DNA of 64,000 nucleotides from Bifidobacterium canis. Its GTDB lineage: Bacteria; Actinomycetota; Actinomycetes; Actinomycetales; Bifidobacteriaceae. Below the pieces are notes generated by a model. It was given only the letters and a program-made list of their open reading frames with translations. It was not told the DNA's origin and searched no databases. The DNA lies in the NCBI RefSeq assembly GCF_009727065.1, contig NZ_WNLP01000008.1:50936-114935 (forward strand), in the 5' to 3' direction. The translations under genes were made by a program, and so were the position numbers. Shown in pieces: positions 1 through 8,641 of the stretch (position 1 is the stretch's first letter; each line of letters starts with the position of its first letter).

Positions 1-535
1 AGCCGGAAGCATGATCGACAACGGCAATGTCAGTGGCCAAAGCGAGCACCAGTTCCGGCTGACCCGTTTCATCTGGGGCATTAGCTGGGAGTTTCGGCTC
101 CCAATGGCGAATGGCATCCCAGCCGACGGTGCCGACGAGACCACTGGTCAGATTCGGCAACCCATCCACTTTCGGAGATTTGAGCAGGTCAAGCGTCGCA
201 CGCGCGACATCCATGACGTCACCGTGCTCCGGCACTCCGGCAGGGACGCGGCCAAGCCAATCAGCTTGCCCATTGTTCGAGCGGAGCTGGGCCATCGAGT
301 TGACGCCGATGAAGCTGTATCGGCTCCATGTGCCGTTCGTCTCTGCGGATTCAAGAATGAATGTTCCCGAGCGGTGACCCGCAAGGCGTTCATACAGGCC
401 GACCGGTGTCAGCGAATCTGCGAGGATGCGGCGCACGATCGGCACGATGCGGTAGCCTTGCGCGGCGAGCTCATGGAATTCCTCACGACTCGGCCAGGTC
501 TGACCCCAAGAAAGTTTCGTGACGTTCGCGCTCAT
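1..535 (-). CDS. trpE: Anthranilate synthase component I, N-terminal part (runs off the window)
   Basis: Reading leftwards from an ATG at 535, an open frame of 178 codons continues past the window edge. The protein begins [20 protein letters not shown] and contains [15 protein letters not shown] and WSRYSFIGV, which are typical of the N-terminal lobe of the chorismate-binding anthranilate synthase large subunit, the first enzyme of tryptophan synthesis. The catalytic C-terminal chorismate-binding domain lies outside the window. The start codon overlaps the hisI stop as ATGA, so trpE is probably translationally coupled to hisI and sits last in a hisF-hisI-trpE unit. The family assignment rests on the N-terminal third only; para-aminobenzoate synthase component I is a less likely alternative. 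Confidence 0.85.
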   Translation of the reverse strand, partial: MSANVTKLSWGQTWPSREEFHELAAQGYRIVPIVRRILADSLTPVGLYERLAGHRSGTFILESAETNGTWSRYSFIGVNSMAQLRSNNGQADWLGRVPAGVPEHGDVMDVARATLDLLKSPKVDGLPNLTSGLVGTVGWDAIRHWEPKLPANAPDETGQPELVLALATDIAVVDHASG

Positions 536-945
536 TGCTGCTCCTCCACATTCTTCTCTCGGTATCCAACGGTCACAGGCAACGAACCACCTTCATCGAA
601 GCATGATCTCTTGCCGGTGTGGCAGGCGGCTCCCACTTGGTCGACTTCCACGAGAATAGCATCACCGTCGCAATCGAGATTCAGAGCCTTGACATATTGC
701 ACATGGCCGGACGTGTCGCCTTTGCGCCAATATTCCTGACGGGATCGTGACCAGAAAGTGACTCGCCCCTCGGTCAGCGTGCGTCGCAACGCCTCATCGT
801 TCATGTAGCCGACCATCAGCACTTCCTTCGTGTCGAACTGCTGGATGACGGCGGCCACCAAACCCTTGTCGTCGTATTTGAGTCGCGCTTTGATGCGCGG
901 GTCCAACGTCGTCGAATTATCGTATTCCACTGCTTCGTTGCTCAT
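532..945 (-). CDS. hisI: Phosphoribosyl-AMP cyclohydrolase
   Basis: HisI opens the adenine ring of phosphoribosyl-AMP in histidine biosynthesis. The 137-residue protein shows the family blocks in order: VGYMNDEAL (about 45-53), FWSRSR (64-69), the metal-binding DCDGDA (91-96) and CHTGKRSCF (108-116), whose cysteines bind Zn. An upstream in-frame start exists at 987, but ATG 945 (MSNEAVEY) has a GGAG seven bases upstream and matches the usual family length, so I use it. There is no fused HisE pyrophosphohydrolase domain. It follows hisF after 66 bp and overlaps trpE by four bases, suggesting one transcript. Confidence 0.95.
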   Translation of the reverse strand: MSNEAVEYDNSTTLDPRIKARLKYDDKGLVAAVIQQFDTKEVLMVGYMNDEALRRTLTEGRVTFWSRSRQEYWRKGDTSGHVQYVKALNLDCDGDAILVEVDQVGAACHTGKRSCFDEGGSLPVTVGYREKNVEEQQ

Positions 946-1011
946 TGATGCTCCAAAACTGTTGCTGTTCCTCACATAGGTTAGCAAACGCTCTCTTATG
1001 ACCGATTCGCT

Positions 1012-1782
1012 TCAGCGAACCGTATATCCCGCCTGACGCAATGCGTTCTTGACTTCGGCGATCGAAACCTTGCCGAAATGGAAAATCGATGCGGCGAGCA
1101 CTGCATCGGCGCCGGCGGCGACGGCTGGCGGGAAGTCCTCGGCTTTGCCGGCTCCACCGGAGGCGATGATCGGAATGGAGACTTCTCGGCGCATCGCGCT
1201 GATCATCTCCAGATCGAAGCCCTGCTGGGTGCCATCGGCATCCATGGAATTGAGTAGGATCTCGCCTGCGCCTAATTCCTCGGCTCGTTTCGCCCACCAC
1301 AATGCGTCGATGCCTGTGGACTTGCGGCCACCCATCGTGGTCACTTCGAAGCCGGATTGTGTGTGATGCTCCCCCTGCTCACGTCGTGCATCCACGCTCA
1401 GCACGAGCACTTGATTGCCGAATCGCTCGGAAACGCGACTGATCAATGTCGGATCATTGATGGCCGCTGTATTCACGCTCACCTTGTCGGCGCCGCAACG
1501 CAGCAACGAATCCACGTCATCTGGCGTGCGCACTCCCCCTCCGACGGTGAGCGGAATGAACACCTGTTCCGCAGTGCGATTCACGACGTCGATCATCGTC
1601 CCACGATGTGAGCTGGATGCTGTGACGTCGAGGAAGGTGAGCTCATCGGCGCCTTGGCGATAGTATTCGGCGGCCAATTCCACGGGATCGCCGGCATCCT
1701 TGAGGTTCTCGAAATGGACGCCTTTGACCACACGCCCCGCATCGACATCCAGGCAAGGAATAACACGCACCGCCAATGACAT
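1012..1782 (-). CDS. hisF: Imidazole glycerol phosphate synthase cyclase subunit
   Basis: HisF is the (beta-alpha)8-barrel cyclase that, with the glutaminase HisH, makes imidazole glycerol phosphate and AICAR. The protein begins [20 protein letters not shown] with the catalytic Asp of CLDVD near residue 11; SVDAR near residue 130 holds the second catalytic Asp. [22 protein letters not shown] and IASGGAGK are phosphate-binding loops. The open frame extends 51 codons upstream, but ATG 1782 is preceded by GGAG at six-base spacing and gives a normal 256 residues. No hisH is nearby, so its partner must be encoded elsewhere. The 185 bases upstream (1783-1967) hold no gene and presumably carry the promoter. 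Confidence 0.96.
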   Translation of the reverse strand: MSLAVRVIPCLDVDAGRVVKGVHFENLKDAGDPVELAAEYYRQGADELTFLDVTASSSHRGTMIDVVNRTAEQVFIPLTVGGGVRTPDDVDSLLRCGADKVSVNTAAINDPTLISRVSERFGNQVLVLSVDARREQGEHHTQSGFEVTTMGGRKSTGIDALWWAKRAEELGAGEILLNSMDADGTQQGFDLEMISAMRREVSIPIIASGGAGKAEDFPPAVAAGADAVLAASIFHFGKVSIAEVKNALRQAGYTVR

Positions 1783-1967
1783 TGACATCTCCATTCGATT
1801 GCACACACATGGTTCTACGGATGGTTTCCAGCGTACCGATTCCCTGTTACAACGCGCCTCACATCGCCCCAACCGTTCGCATCGTGATATGCCGAATACG
1901 CATGATCGCCACAAATATGCAGGCTCGGTGGACACGCATCAATGCGCCCATATCTATTATCAATCAC

Positions 1968-2441
1968 CTACAGGCGTAGCAGATATATGTAAGAATCCTC
2001 GTGCGGGAACTCGTAGTGGAACGGGAGTTCGTCTTTGCCGATGCGGACGAAACCGGCGCGTTCATAGAATCTATGCGAGGCGGTGGCAACCGTCGGCGTG
2101 TCAAGCAGCACGGTCGTGAATCCGCCGTTCTGCAGAGTTTGCAATATCTGCTCATATAGTGCGAGCCCTAGTTTTTTACTGCGCCAGTCGGAACGCACGA
2201 AGAACTTTTTGAGCACGGCGTTGCCGTTTCCGTAATTCATGAACGCCAGCCTCCCCACCACGTCGCCGTTGTCGACGGCGATCAGGAATTCACCGCCGTT
2301 GCGCTCATAGTACTTCGGTATATCCAGCAAATCCGGTTGTTCGGCAAGAGACAGATCGATCTTCGCCTCATCATTCTGAATATGCAGAATCAAATCGATT
2401 ATCTGCTGCTTGTATTGCTCCTGATACGGCATGATCTGCAC
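1968..2441 (-). CDS. GNAT-family N-acetyltransferase
   Basis: A 157-residue single-domain GCN5-related acetyltransferase. The acetyl-CoA-binding region is visible as LKKFFVRSDWRSKKLGLALYE (motif A, about 78-98), followed by LDTPTVATASHRFYERAGFVR, the usual motif B with the F-Y-E-R-G-F signature. I choose the GTG at 2441 because an AAGGAGG lies eight bases upstream; the next ATG, three codons in, would be too far from it. The gene stands alone, 93 bp downstream of the ABC permease. The substrate cannot be told from sequence; small molecules or protein N-termini are both possible. Confidence 0.88.
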   Translation of the reverse strand: MQIMPYQEQYKQQIIDLILHIQNDEAKIDLSLAEQPDLLDIPKYYERNGGEFLIAVDNGDVVGRLAFMNYGNGNAVLKKFFVRSDWRSKKLGLALYEQILQTLQNGGFTTVLLDTPTVATASHRFYERAGFVRIGKDELPFHYEFPHEDSYIYLLRL

Positions 2442-2534
2442 GGTTACAGCCTCCTTGTTCGTCTGTATCCAGAATAACTGTCGGTTGCCGATAATTGCCG
2501 CACAATCTTTTCAATAATGTTTGATGCGAACTAG

Positions 2535-3287
2535 TCAGCACCTCTTCTTACGCACCGCGAAGACGACGATTGCGGCGACAAGACATGCAACCATGTATAT
2601 AAGCACAATCGACAAATATGGCCAGATATTCGCGAAGTTGCCGGAGATGGCCATCTCCGTGGCTTGGGCGGCATTGTAGAACGGCAATGCTTTGGCAACC
2701 GTCTGAAACACGGATCCCATGATCTCAAGCGGAATGGTGAGTCCAGATAGAATGAACGAGACTGTGGTGAGCATGGCACCGCAGACGCCGCCGACGGATT
2801 TGTCGCTCATCACTGTACCGCACAGTAGTCCGACGCCTATGTACATCAAAGCAGTCAGCAGAACAATGACCACAGCGAGCAGTACACGTATAGTGATGCG
2901 GAATCCGAAGAAGCCCGCACATAGGTATGTAGCAGCCGATTGAATTACCGAAACGACGAGCATGGGCAGCGTGTAACCCATGATGAAGTCAACGGCAGTC
3001 ATCGGAGAAGCGAACAATCGATTCAAGAATGTGGATGTACGGTCTTTAGCTATCAGCATGCCCGCGAACAGAGAAAGAAACACAGGCGCATAGGAAGCGA
3101 TGGCCGCTGCCATCTGAGTCATATCAATTTGCGTGGCACCGGGGATCTTCCCTACCTGCTTGTAGATGAGAGATAACACCCAAAGCATCATCACCGGGAA
3201 TATGAATCCGAAGAACAGGTTCACAGGGTCACGCAATACCTCTTTCATGGTGCGTACGGAGAAAATGTTGATTCTGCGCAGACTCAT
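2535..3287 (-). CDS. ABC-2 type exporter permease
   Basis: A 250-residue integral membrane protein with about six hydrophobic segments: LFFGFIFPVMMLWVLSLIY near 25-43, then around 62-80, 103-125, 135-158, 165-190 and a C-terminal one near 222-245, ending in a basic tail VRKKRC. The arrangement and the P-L-E-type stretch before the last helix (TIPLEIMGSVFQTVAKALPF) fit the ABC-2 (YhgE/DrrB-like) permease superfamily, which exports drugs, lipids or polysaccharides. Its start overlaps the stop of the ATPase gene by four bases (ATGA), so the two are coupled and form one exporter with the upstream TetR regulator. The substrate is unknown. Confidence 0.88.
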   Translation of the reverse strand: MSLRRINIFSVRTMKEVLRDPVNLFFGFIFPVMMLWVLSLIYKQVGKIPGATQIDMTQMAAAIASYAPVFLSLFAGMLIAKDRTSTFLNRLFASPMTAVDFIMGYTLPMLVVSVIQSAATYLCAGFFGFRITIRVLLAVVIVLLTALMYIGVGLLCGTVMSDKSVGGVCGAMLTTVSFILSGLTIPLEIMGSVFQTVAKALPFYNAAQATEMAISGNFANIWPYLSIVLIYMVACLVAAIVVFAVRKKRC

Positions 3288-4008
3288 CGTGTTCCTTCCG
3301 TCAATGTGATGAACGCGTCTTCGAGCGTGTTTTTGCCACTTTTCTTCTTCAATTCGTCAAGAGTGCCCGAAGCAACGATATGCCCAGACACCATGATGGC
3401 GATCCTATCGGCCAATGTTTCTACCTCCTCAAGGTAATGTGTGGTGAGCAACATGGTCACCTTGCCTTTGAGCCCTTCGATCACTTTCCAAAGGTCACAA
3501 CGTGCGAATACATCCAGTCCAACAGTCGGCTCATCGAGGAACAAGATTTGTGGATTTGTGATAAGACCCATTGCAATGCTCAACCGCCGTTGCATTCCTC
3601 CCGACAGGGTTTGCGCTCGCTGGCTGGCAACTTGTTGCAGCTCGAACTCCTGCATCATGTGTTTTGCGTTCGATTTCGCTTCGTTATTCGATTGCCCGTA
3701 TATGCTTGCAATGAATTCGAGGTTCTCGCGCACGGTCAGGTTTGCTGCCACCGCTGTTTCCTGTGGCGACAGATTGATGCGCGGTTTGATATGCTGCATG
3801 TCGGCGCTGACCGATCTGCCAAGCAGATACGCATCTCCGGAACTTGGTCGTTCAAGACCCGTGAGCATGGAAATCGTAGTGGTTTTACCTGCTCCGTTGA
3901 CTCCGAGAAGAGCGAAGATCTCCCCTTGATCAACATCGAAATCGATATGATCCACAGCAGTTATTGACCCATATTTTTGGTGAGCCCCGTTGCCCGTATT
4001 GCTTTCAT
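3284..4008 (-). CDS. ABC transporter ATP-binding protein, broken by an apparent 1-nt deletion
   Basis: Nucleotide-binding subunit of an ABC-2 exporter. From residue 16 of the repaired protein the normal motifs appear in order: Walker A GVNGAGKTT, Q-loop SPQET, signature LSGGMQRR, Walker B LFLDEPTVGLD and H-loop TTH. The natural start is ATG 4008, with a GGGAG six bases upstream and one base after the tetR stop, giving MKAIRATGLTK. After codon 11 the frame breaks: the minus strand has five A at 3974-3978, whereas six would read TKKYGSITAVDHIDF, the canonical A-loop region. Without repair, translation would have to restart at an internal GTG (3955). The repaired length is 241 residues. I regard this as a sequencing deletion rather than decay. 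Confidence 0.85.
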
Positions 4009-4009
4009 C

Positions 4010-4582
4010 TCATTCTCCCTTTGATTTTTCTGTTGCACGGTCCTTCAACGCAAGGAACATCGACGACACGGATTCTTCAATGAACCGTTGATCCCATTCG
4101 ATGTATTTGGTGGCGATCATGGACGCGATACCATGCACATATACCCACATCTGCAAGTGGAAACGAGTGGCAGATTCAAGATCCAATCCGAGTTGCGCCG
4201 CGATCATCTTGATGATTGGCTGCACTTGATCGCTCATATGCGCTCTCTGCTCATCGCTTTGATCATGCATGAATAACATTTTGAATAGCTCAGGCTCATC
4301 TTTGGCAAAGTAAATGTACGCCATTCCACTAGCCATGTACGGCGGATACTCTGATGACGTCATGGCACGTCTGATGCGCTCCGTATATTCAGCAGCCGCA
4401 GCTTCCCACACAGACTGTTGCACATCCTCCATATTTGTAAATAAGCCAAAGATCGGTTTGACCGAGGAGTTCAACGCCGATGCAAGAGAACGGGCAGTAA
4501 GGGCATCCATACCATGCTTGCGTACAATCCCCATTGCAGCGTTAATGACTTGCTCTCGAGTAAATCGGGGTGTTCTGGGCAT
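4010..4582 (-). CDS. TetR-family transcriptional regulator
   Basis: A 190-residue regulator with an N-terminal TetR helix-turn-helix: RFTREQVINAAMGIVRKHGMDALTARSLASAL at about 5-36. The C-terminal helical domain carries LFKMLFMHDQ and a later WVYVHGIASMIATKY, similar to the TetR_C_13-type ligand domain. An ATG lies four codons further upstream, but the sequence between the two is the ribosome site GGAGGTG, so ATG 4582 is chosen. The next gene, the ABC ATPase, begins one base after the stop, so regulator and exporter are one operon. A 26-bp imperfect palindrome sits 36 bp before the start and is the likely autoregulatory operator. The inducer is unknown. Confidence 0.9.
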   Translation of the reverse strand: MPRTPRFTREQVINAAMGIVRKHGMDALTARSLASALNSSVKPIFGLFTNMEDVQQSVWEAAAAEYTERIRRAMTSSEYPPYMASGMAYIYFAKDEPELFKMLFMHDQSDEQRAHMSDQVQPIIKMIAAQLGLDLESATRFHLQMWVYVHGIASMIATKYIEWDQRFIEESVSSMFLALKDRATEKSKGE

Positions 4583-4617
4583 AGTCACCTCCAATAATGC
4601 AACACCATAGTATAAAA

Positions 4618-4643
4618 TAACATATGTTGCGCAACACTTGTTA
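4618..4643. promoter_or_regulatory. Candidate TetR operator (26-bp inverted repeat)
   Basis: taacatatgttgc is followed directly by gcaacacttgtta: 11 of 13 positions pair, with a perfect 12-bp core TGTTGCGCAACA at 4625-4636. It lies 36 bp upstream of the TetR start, where an autoregulatory site is expected. Binding is inferred, not shown. Confidence 0.65.
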
Positions 4644-4685
4644 CCATATAACTACTGTCAATGAAAGTCAAATAACTAATCAAAA

Positions 4686-4711
4686 TGGGACGTCAACCAG
4701 TTGACGTCCCA
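4686..4711 (-). terminator. Rho-independent terminator after rlmN
   Basis: tgggacgtcaac and gttgacgtccca form a perfect 12-bp stem around CA. On the minus strand the hairpin is followed by ATTTTGATT, and it lies 24 bp past the rlmN stop. Confidence 0.8.
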
Positions 4712-4734
4712 TACACAGTTGATATTGAAATTAA

Positions 4735-5913
4735 TCAGACGTTCTTTGCCGCGAGCTGCCCGCAGGCACCGTCGATGTCTTGGCCTCGCGTGTCACGCAA
4801 CGTGGCGGTTATGCCAGCCTCGTGGAGGATGTCGAGGAAACGCTCCTCATCTTCAGGTTTTGACGCCGTCCATTTCGAGCCCTCGATCGGGTTGAGTGGA
4901 ATGGGGTTGACGTGCGCCCAATTGTCTCCGTAATGGTTGAGCTTGTTGGCCAGCTGGCGGGCGTGGATCTCCTGATCGTTGATGCCGCGCATCAACGCAT
5001 ATTCGATGCTCACGCGGCGTTTGGAAGCCAAGTAGTAGTCATGCGCGGCGTCGAGCACCTCGTCGACGTTGAACCGCTTGTTCATGGGAACGAGTTCGTC
5101 GCGCAGCTCATTGTTCGGCGCGTGCAGCGACACCGCCAAGCGCACCGGAATGCCCTCTTGCGTGAGCTTGCGGATGCCTGGCACAACACCGACGGTGGAA
5201 ACGGTGATGTTGCGCGCGGAGATGCCGAACCCCTCGGGAGGCATTGCGCTGATCTGTTTGACGGCGCTGATGAGCGCACGATAGTTGCCCATCGGCTCCC
5301 CCATGCCCATGAACACGACGTTACTCAAGCGTCCCGGCCCACCGGCTACTTTGCCGTCCTGCATCATCTTCGCAGCCACGCGCACCTGTTCGAGAATCTC
5401 GCCGGTAGACATGTTGCGAGTCAAACCAAGTTTGCCCGTCGCACAGAACGGGCAGCCCATGCCGCAGCCCACCTGACTGGAGATGCACAGGGTGGCGCGG
5501 TTCGGGTAGCGCATCAGCACCGATTCGATCTTCGCGTTGTCGAACAGGTTCCACAGCGTTTTGATGGTCATGCCGTCGTCGGCGACCTGATGCGTCACCT
5601 CGGTGATCAGCGTCGGGAAGAATTCCTCAGCCACCTGCTGACGTGCAGATGCAGGGAAATCGGTGAAATCGTTCGCGTTCACATCGAAGTGGCCGTAGTA
5701 ATGGTTGGCGAGCTGCTTGACGCGGAACTTCGGCAGTCCAAGTTCCTGTGCCTTTGCGATGCGTTCATCTACGCTCATGTCGGTGAAATGGATTGGCGGT
5801 TTGCCGCGGCGCGCATGATCCTTGGCAAGCACATCGCGGAATGCTCCGGTACGCCCACCTTCGGTGATGCCTGATTCAACGGATTCTTGCGTGGAAATAT
5901 TCTTATCTGTCAT
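4735..5913 (-). CDS. rlmN: Dual-specificity RNA methyltransferase (23S rRNA A2503 / tRNA A37)
   Basis: A radical-SAM enzyme that puts a C2 methyl group on A2503 of 23S rRNA and on A37 of some tRNAs. The 392-residue protein has the iron-sulphur motif CGMGCPFCATG (CxxxCxxC) at about 149-159, GMGEPMGN (SAM binding), VSLHAPN and, near the C-terminus, ATLRDTRGQDIDGACGQL, which carries the catalytic methylated cysteine region. The N-terminal KFRVKQLANHYYG is the accessory RNA-binding start. Length and motifs are complete. It lies 37 bp downstream of cdsA and is closed by the terminator at 4686-4711, so it is probably the last gene of a unit beginning at frr or cdsA. Confidence 0.97.
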   Translation of the reverse strand: MTDKNISTQESVESGITEGGRTGAFRDVLAKDHARRGKPPIHFTDMSVDERIAKAQELGLPKFRVKQLANHYYGHFDVNANDFTDFPASARQQVAEEFFPTLITEVTHQVADDGMTIKTLWNLFDNAKIESVLMRYPNRATLCISSQVGCGMGCPFCATGKLGLTRNMSTGEILEQVRVAAKMMQDGKVAGGPGRLSNVVFMGMGEPMGNYRALISAVKQISAMPPEGFGISARNITVSTVGVVPGIRKLTQEGIPVRLAVSLHAPNNELRDELVPMNKRFNVDEVLDAAHDYYLASKRRVSIEYALMRGINDQEIHARQLANKLNHYGDNWAHVNPIPLNPIEGSKWTASKPEDEERFLDILHEAGITATLRDTRGQDIDGACGQLAAKNV

Positions 5914-5950
5914 TGTTGTGATGGGATACGTGTTTACAAATACTCAGATT

Positions 5951-6919
5951 TTACAAGCCGGTCGCCCACAGTAGCACGCACACGAACGGGGCACACATCA
6001 GAATCGAGTCGACTCGATCGAGAATACCACCATGGCCTTTGAGCAGATGGCCCATGTCTTTGATGCCCATGTCTCGCTTCAGCATCGACGCGCACAGGTC
6101 ACCATATGTGCCGACGATACCGATGATAATGCCGAGCAGGAGTGGCACCCACCACCGAGTTGCCCACAAAGCGGCGTCATACGTGCAAGCGAACACCACA
6201 TATGCGCCTGCGACAGCAAACAGAATGGAGCCAAGTAATCCCTCCACGGACTTTTTCGGAGAGATTCTCGGGCTCAGCTTGTGTTTGCCGAACATCATGC
6301 CTGCGAACAAGCCGCCTGTGTCGCTCAGTGCCGGCATGAACACGACGAGAATGGCGTGAGCGAAATAATGGTCATTGAATGTGAGCGGCATGATGATGCA
6401 CGACGCCAGCAGTGGAATATACAGTACGGTGAACATGGCGACAGCCACTTGTGTCAGGCGACTGTGGCTCTCCCCTCGTCTATCGACTGTTCCCGGTGCG
6501 GTCTGCATTTTCCTATCGAGCTGCTTTTCGATTCGTTTGCCATGCCAGAGTTGCAGTGTCGCGCTGATGGCAACGGCTACAAGCGAAAAGCAGATGCAAA
6601 CGGCCATAGCGACAACATGCCGTGGGAAGAAATATACGGCGCATAATGTGATCGTCGAACAGATCCAGAGCGTCACCAGTGGAATATGCAGGTTGATAAC
6701 GGCCAGATCAACGCGCAGTTCCCAGAGTGCGAGAATCATGAATACGACAACGAGGGCTACAAACAGCACAGGGCTGATCCATAGGCACAGCAGTATGACG
6801 GCGATCAAAGCAACGGCGGTTCCGACCGCCTGCGGCATGTTGCGTCCGGCTTTCTTGTTGATAGCATCGATCGCTTCGTCGGCCTTGACTTCCATGTCGT
6901 GCTGCGATTGTGAATTCAT
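5951..6919 (-). CDS. cdsA: Phosphatidate cytidylyltransferase (CDP-diglyceride synthase)
   Basis: CdsA makes CDP-diacylglycerol from phosphatidate and CTP for membrane phospholipid synthesis. The C-terminal signature is clear: LKRDMGIKDMGHLLKGHGGILDR, with the K-R, K-D, HGG and D-R-x-D residues of the family. About eight membrane segments precede it, starting with AVGTAVALIAVILLCLWISPVLF near 35-57. Adjacent ATGs at 6922 and 6919 are both possible; an AAGGA gives better spacing for 6919 (322 residues). The open frame continues 50 further codons upstream into the frr gap without a supported start. It follows frr by 106 bp. Confidence 0.93.
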   Translation of the reverse strand: MNSQSQHDMEVKADEAIDAINKKAGRNMPQAVGTAVALIAVILLCLWISPVLFVALVVVFMILALWELRVDLAVINLHIPLVTLWICSTITLCAVYFFPRHVVAMAVCICFSLVAVAISATLQLWHGKRIEKQLDRKMQTAPGTVDRRGESHSRLTQVAVAMFTVLYIPLLASCIIMPLTFNDHYFAHAILVVFMPALSDTGGLFAGMMFGKHKLSPRISPKKSVEGLLGSILFAVAGAYVVFACTYDAALWATRWWVPLLLGIIIGIVGTYGDLCASMLKRDMGIKDMGHLLKGHGGILDRVDSILMCAPFVCVLLWATGL

Positions 6920-7025
6920 CATGGTCCTTACATCGTGTGTGACAATGCGCGTCGTATTGCAAAATGAATGGGCAATGGCATGCGTGCAGATGCGTTTGCC
7001 ATTGCCCAATTGATCATGCGAGGCG

Positions 7026-7580
7026 TCAGACCTCCATGATCTCCTTCTGCTTGGTTTCAAGCAACGAATCCAGTTCATCGGTGACGTTCTTGGTCACCTT
7101 GTCGAGTTCCTTGAGCAGACGATCGCCTTCGTCTTCACCCATTTCGCCATCTTTGATGGCCTTGTCGATGGTTTCCTTCGTCTTACGACGAATGTTGCGC
7201 ACTGCGACCTTGCCGTCTTCGGCCTTGGCTTTGGCCAGCTTGACGTATTCCTTACGACGGTCTTCGGTCAGTTCCGGCATGGTCAGCAAAATGGTGGAAC
7301 CATTGCGGCGTGGGCTGGCTCCCAGATCGGAATCGCGCAGCGCCTTTTCAACGGCGTTGGCCTGCGATGGGTCGAACGGAGACACGGAGAGTGTACGTGG
7401 CTCAGGAACGCCGATGGTGGCGACATGCTTGAGCGGCGTTGGTGCGCCGTAGTATTCGACGACGATGCCATTGAGCAGTGCTGGATTCGCACGACCAGTG
7501 CGAATGCCTGCGAAGTTCTCCTTCGTCGATTCGACGGACTTGAGCATCTGTGCTTTGGACTGTTCTACAAGATTGGCCAT
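7026..7580 (-). CDS. frr: Ribosome recycling factor
   Basis: RRF splits the post-termination ribosome together with EF-G. The 184-residue protein has full family length and the conserved blocks GIRTGRANPALL (about 25-36), VEYYGAPTPL, RTLSVSPFD and the C-terminal helix EDEGDRLLKELDKVTKNVTDELDSLL, and ends KQKEIMEV. Start at ATG 7580, preceded by GAGGAG at a suitable distance. It lies 69 bp after pyrH, the conserved pyrH-frr pair, and before cdsA. Confidence 0.98.
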   Translation of the reverse strand: MANLVEQSKAQMLKSVESTKENFAGIRTGRANPALLNGIVVEYYGAPTPLKHVATIGVPEPRTLSVSPFDPSQANAVEKALRDSDLGASPRRNGSTILLTMPELTEDRRKEYVKLAKAKAEDGKVAVRNIRRKTKETIDKAIKDGEMGEDEGDRLLKELDKVTKNVTDELDSLLETKQKEIMEV

Positions 7581-7649
7581 ATTGTTTTCTCCTCAGATAT
7601 TCACCTTGGAATACCTACTTGTGTATGAATCGGATTCGAGGGCAGGCGT

Positions 7650-8396
7650 CTACGCGAGCGTCGAATCACCGTTGGATACCAGTGTACCGATGGAATCGCC
7701 CAACAATGCTTTGGTCACATTGCCTTCACCTTCCAAACCGAACACACGAATGGTCTGGTTGTTGTCACGGGCCATCGCCATCGCGGAGGCGTCCATGACT
7801 GCGAGGTTGTCGATGAGAGCACGCTTGTAGCTCAGAGTTTCGAAACGTTCGGCGGTCGGATCTTTACGTGGATCAGCGGTGTATACGCCGTCAACGCCGT
7901 TCTTGCCCATCAACACTTCGTCGCAATGGATCTCCAGTGAGCGTTGAATGGAAACCGTATCCGTCGAGAAGTATGGCATGCCCGCGCCTGCGCCGAAGAT
8001 GACGACACGCCCTTTTTCAAGATGACGGATTGCTTTCAGTGGAATGTATGGTTCAGCGACCTGACCCATAGTGATGGCGGTCTGTACGCGCGTCGCCTGA
8101 CCGGCCTGTTCCAAGAAGTCCTGCAATGCGAGGCAGTTCATCACTGTGCCGAGCATACCCATGTAGTCGCCGCGGGAACGGTCGATGCCGGCTTCCTGCA
8201 ATTCAGCTCCACGGAAGAAATTGCCGCCACCCGTCACGATGGCAACCTGCACACCCTGTTGAACAGCTGGAACGATTTCGCCTGCAATGCGACGGATCGT
8301 CGCCGTATCTACGCCGACCTTGCCGTTGCCGAACGCCTCTCCGGAGAGTTTCAGCAGTACTCTGCGCGGTTGCGCCGCGTTCTCTTCAAGTGCCAT
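7650..8396 (-). CDS. pyrH: Uridylate (UMP) kinase
   Basis: PyrH phosphorylates UMP to UDP and belongs to the amino-acid kinase fold. Motifs: [13 protein letters not shown] (about 11-23), [22 protein letters not shown], the nucleotide-binding [17 protein letters not shown] and [12 protein letters not shown]. The frame is open up to 8510, but the ATG at 8396 (MALEENAAQ) has GGAAAGG five to six bases upstream and gives 248 residues, close to the family norm, so the longer forms are rejected. The tsf terminator at 8536-8578 separates it from rpsB-tsf, so pyrH-frr likely has its own promoter in 8400-8535. Confidence 0.96.
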   Translation of the reverse strand: MALEENAAQPRRVLLKLSGEAFGNGKVGVDTATIRRIAGEIVPAVQQGVQVAIVTGGGNFFRGAELQEAGIDRSRGDYMGMLGTVMNCLALQDFLEQAGQATRVQTAITMGQVAEPYIPLKAIRHLEKGRVVIFGAGAGMPYFSTDTVSIQRSLEIHCDEVLMGKNGVDGVYTADPRKDPTAERFETLSYKRALIDNLAVMDASAMAMARDNNQTIRVFGLEGEGNVTKALLGDSIGTLVSNGDSTLA

Positions 8397-8535
8397 ATCT
8401 GCCTTTCCATTGTTCATCAATGCTTGCAGTTCCACCGTGTATAGGTTATCTGTGCACAACGACACGAACCGACGCATGTGTTCGTATTCTTCGAATTTCC
8501 GGCGATGCATCTTGTGTCACTCCACAATAACGAAA

Positions 8536-8578
8536 ACGCGTGAATCACAAACCGAATGTTCGGTTGCGATTCACGCGT
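8536..8578 (-). terminator. Terminator of the rpsB-tsf operon
   Basis: acgcgtgaatc pairs with gattcacgcgt; aaccgaa and ttcggtt extend the stem past a one-base A/G mismatch. On the minus strand it is followed by TTTTCGTTATT, and it lies 64 bp past the tsf stop. Confidence 0.85.
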
Positions 8579-8641
8579 CAGTGTTCACCAGTCAGCTCGC
8601 AATCAAGCTATGCGACTACGTGAATATGCGATGTGTGAGAA

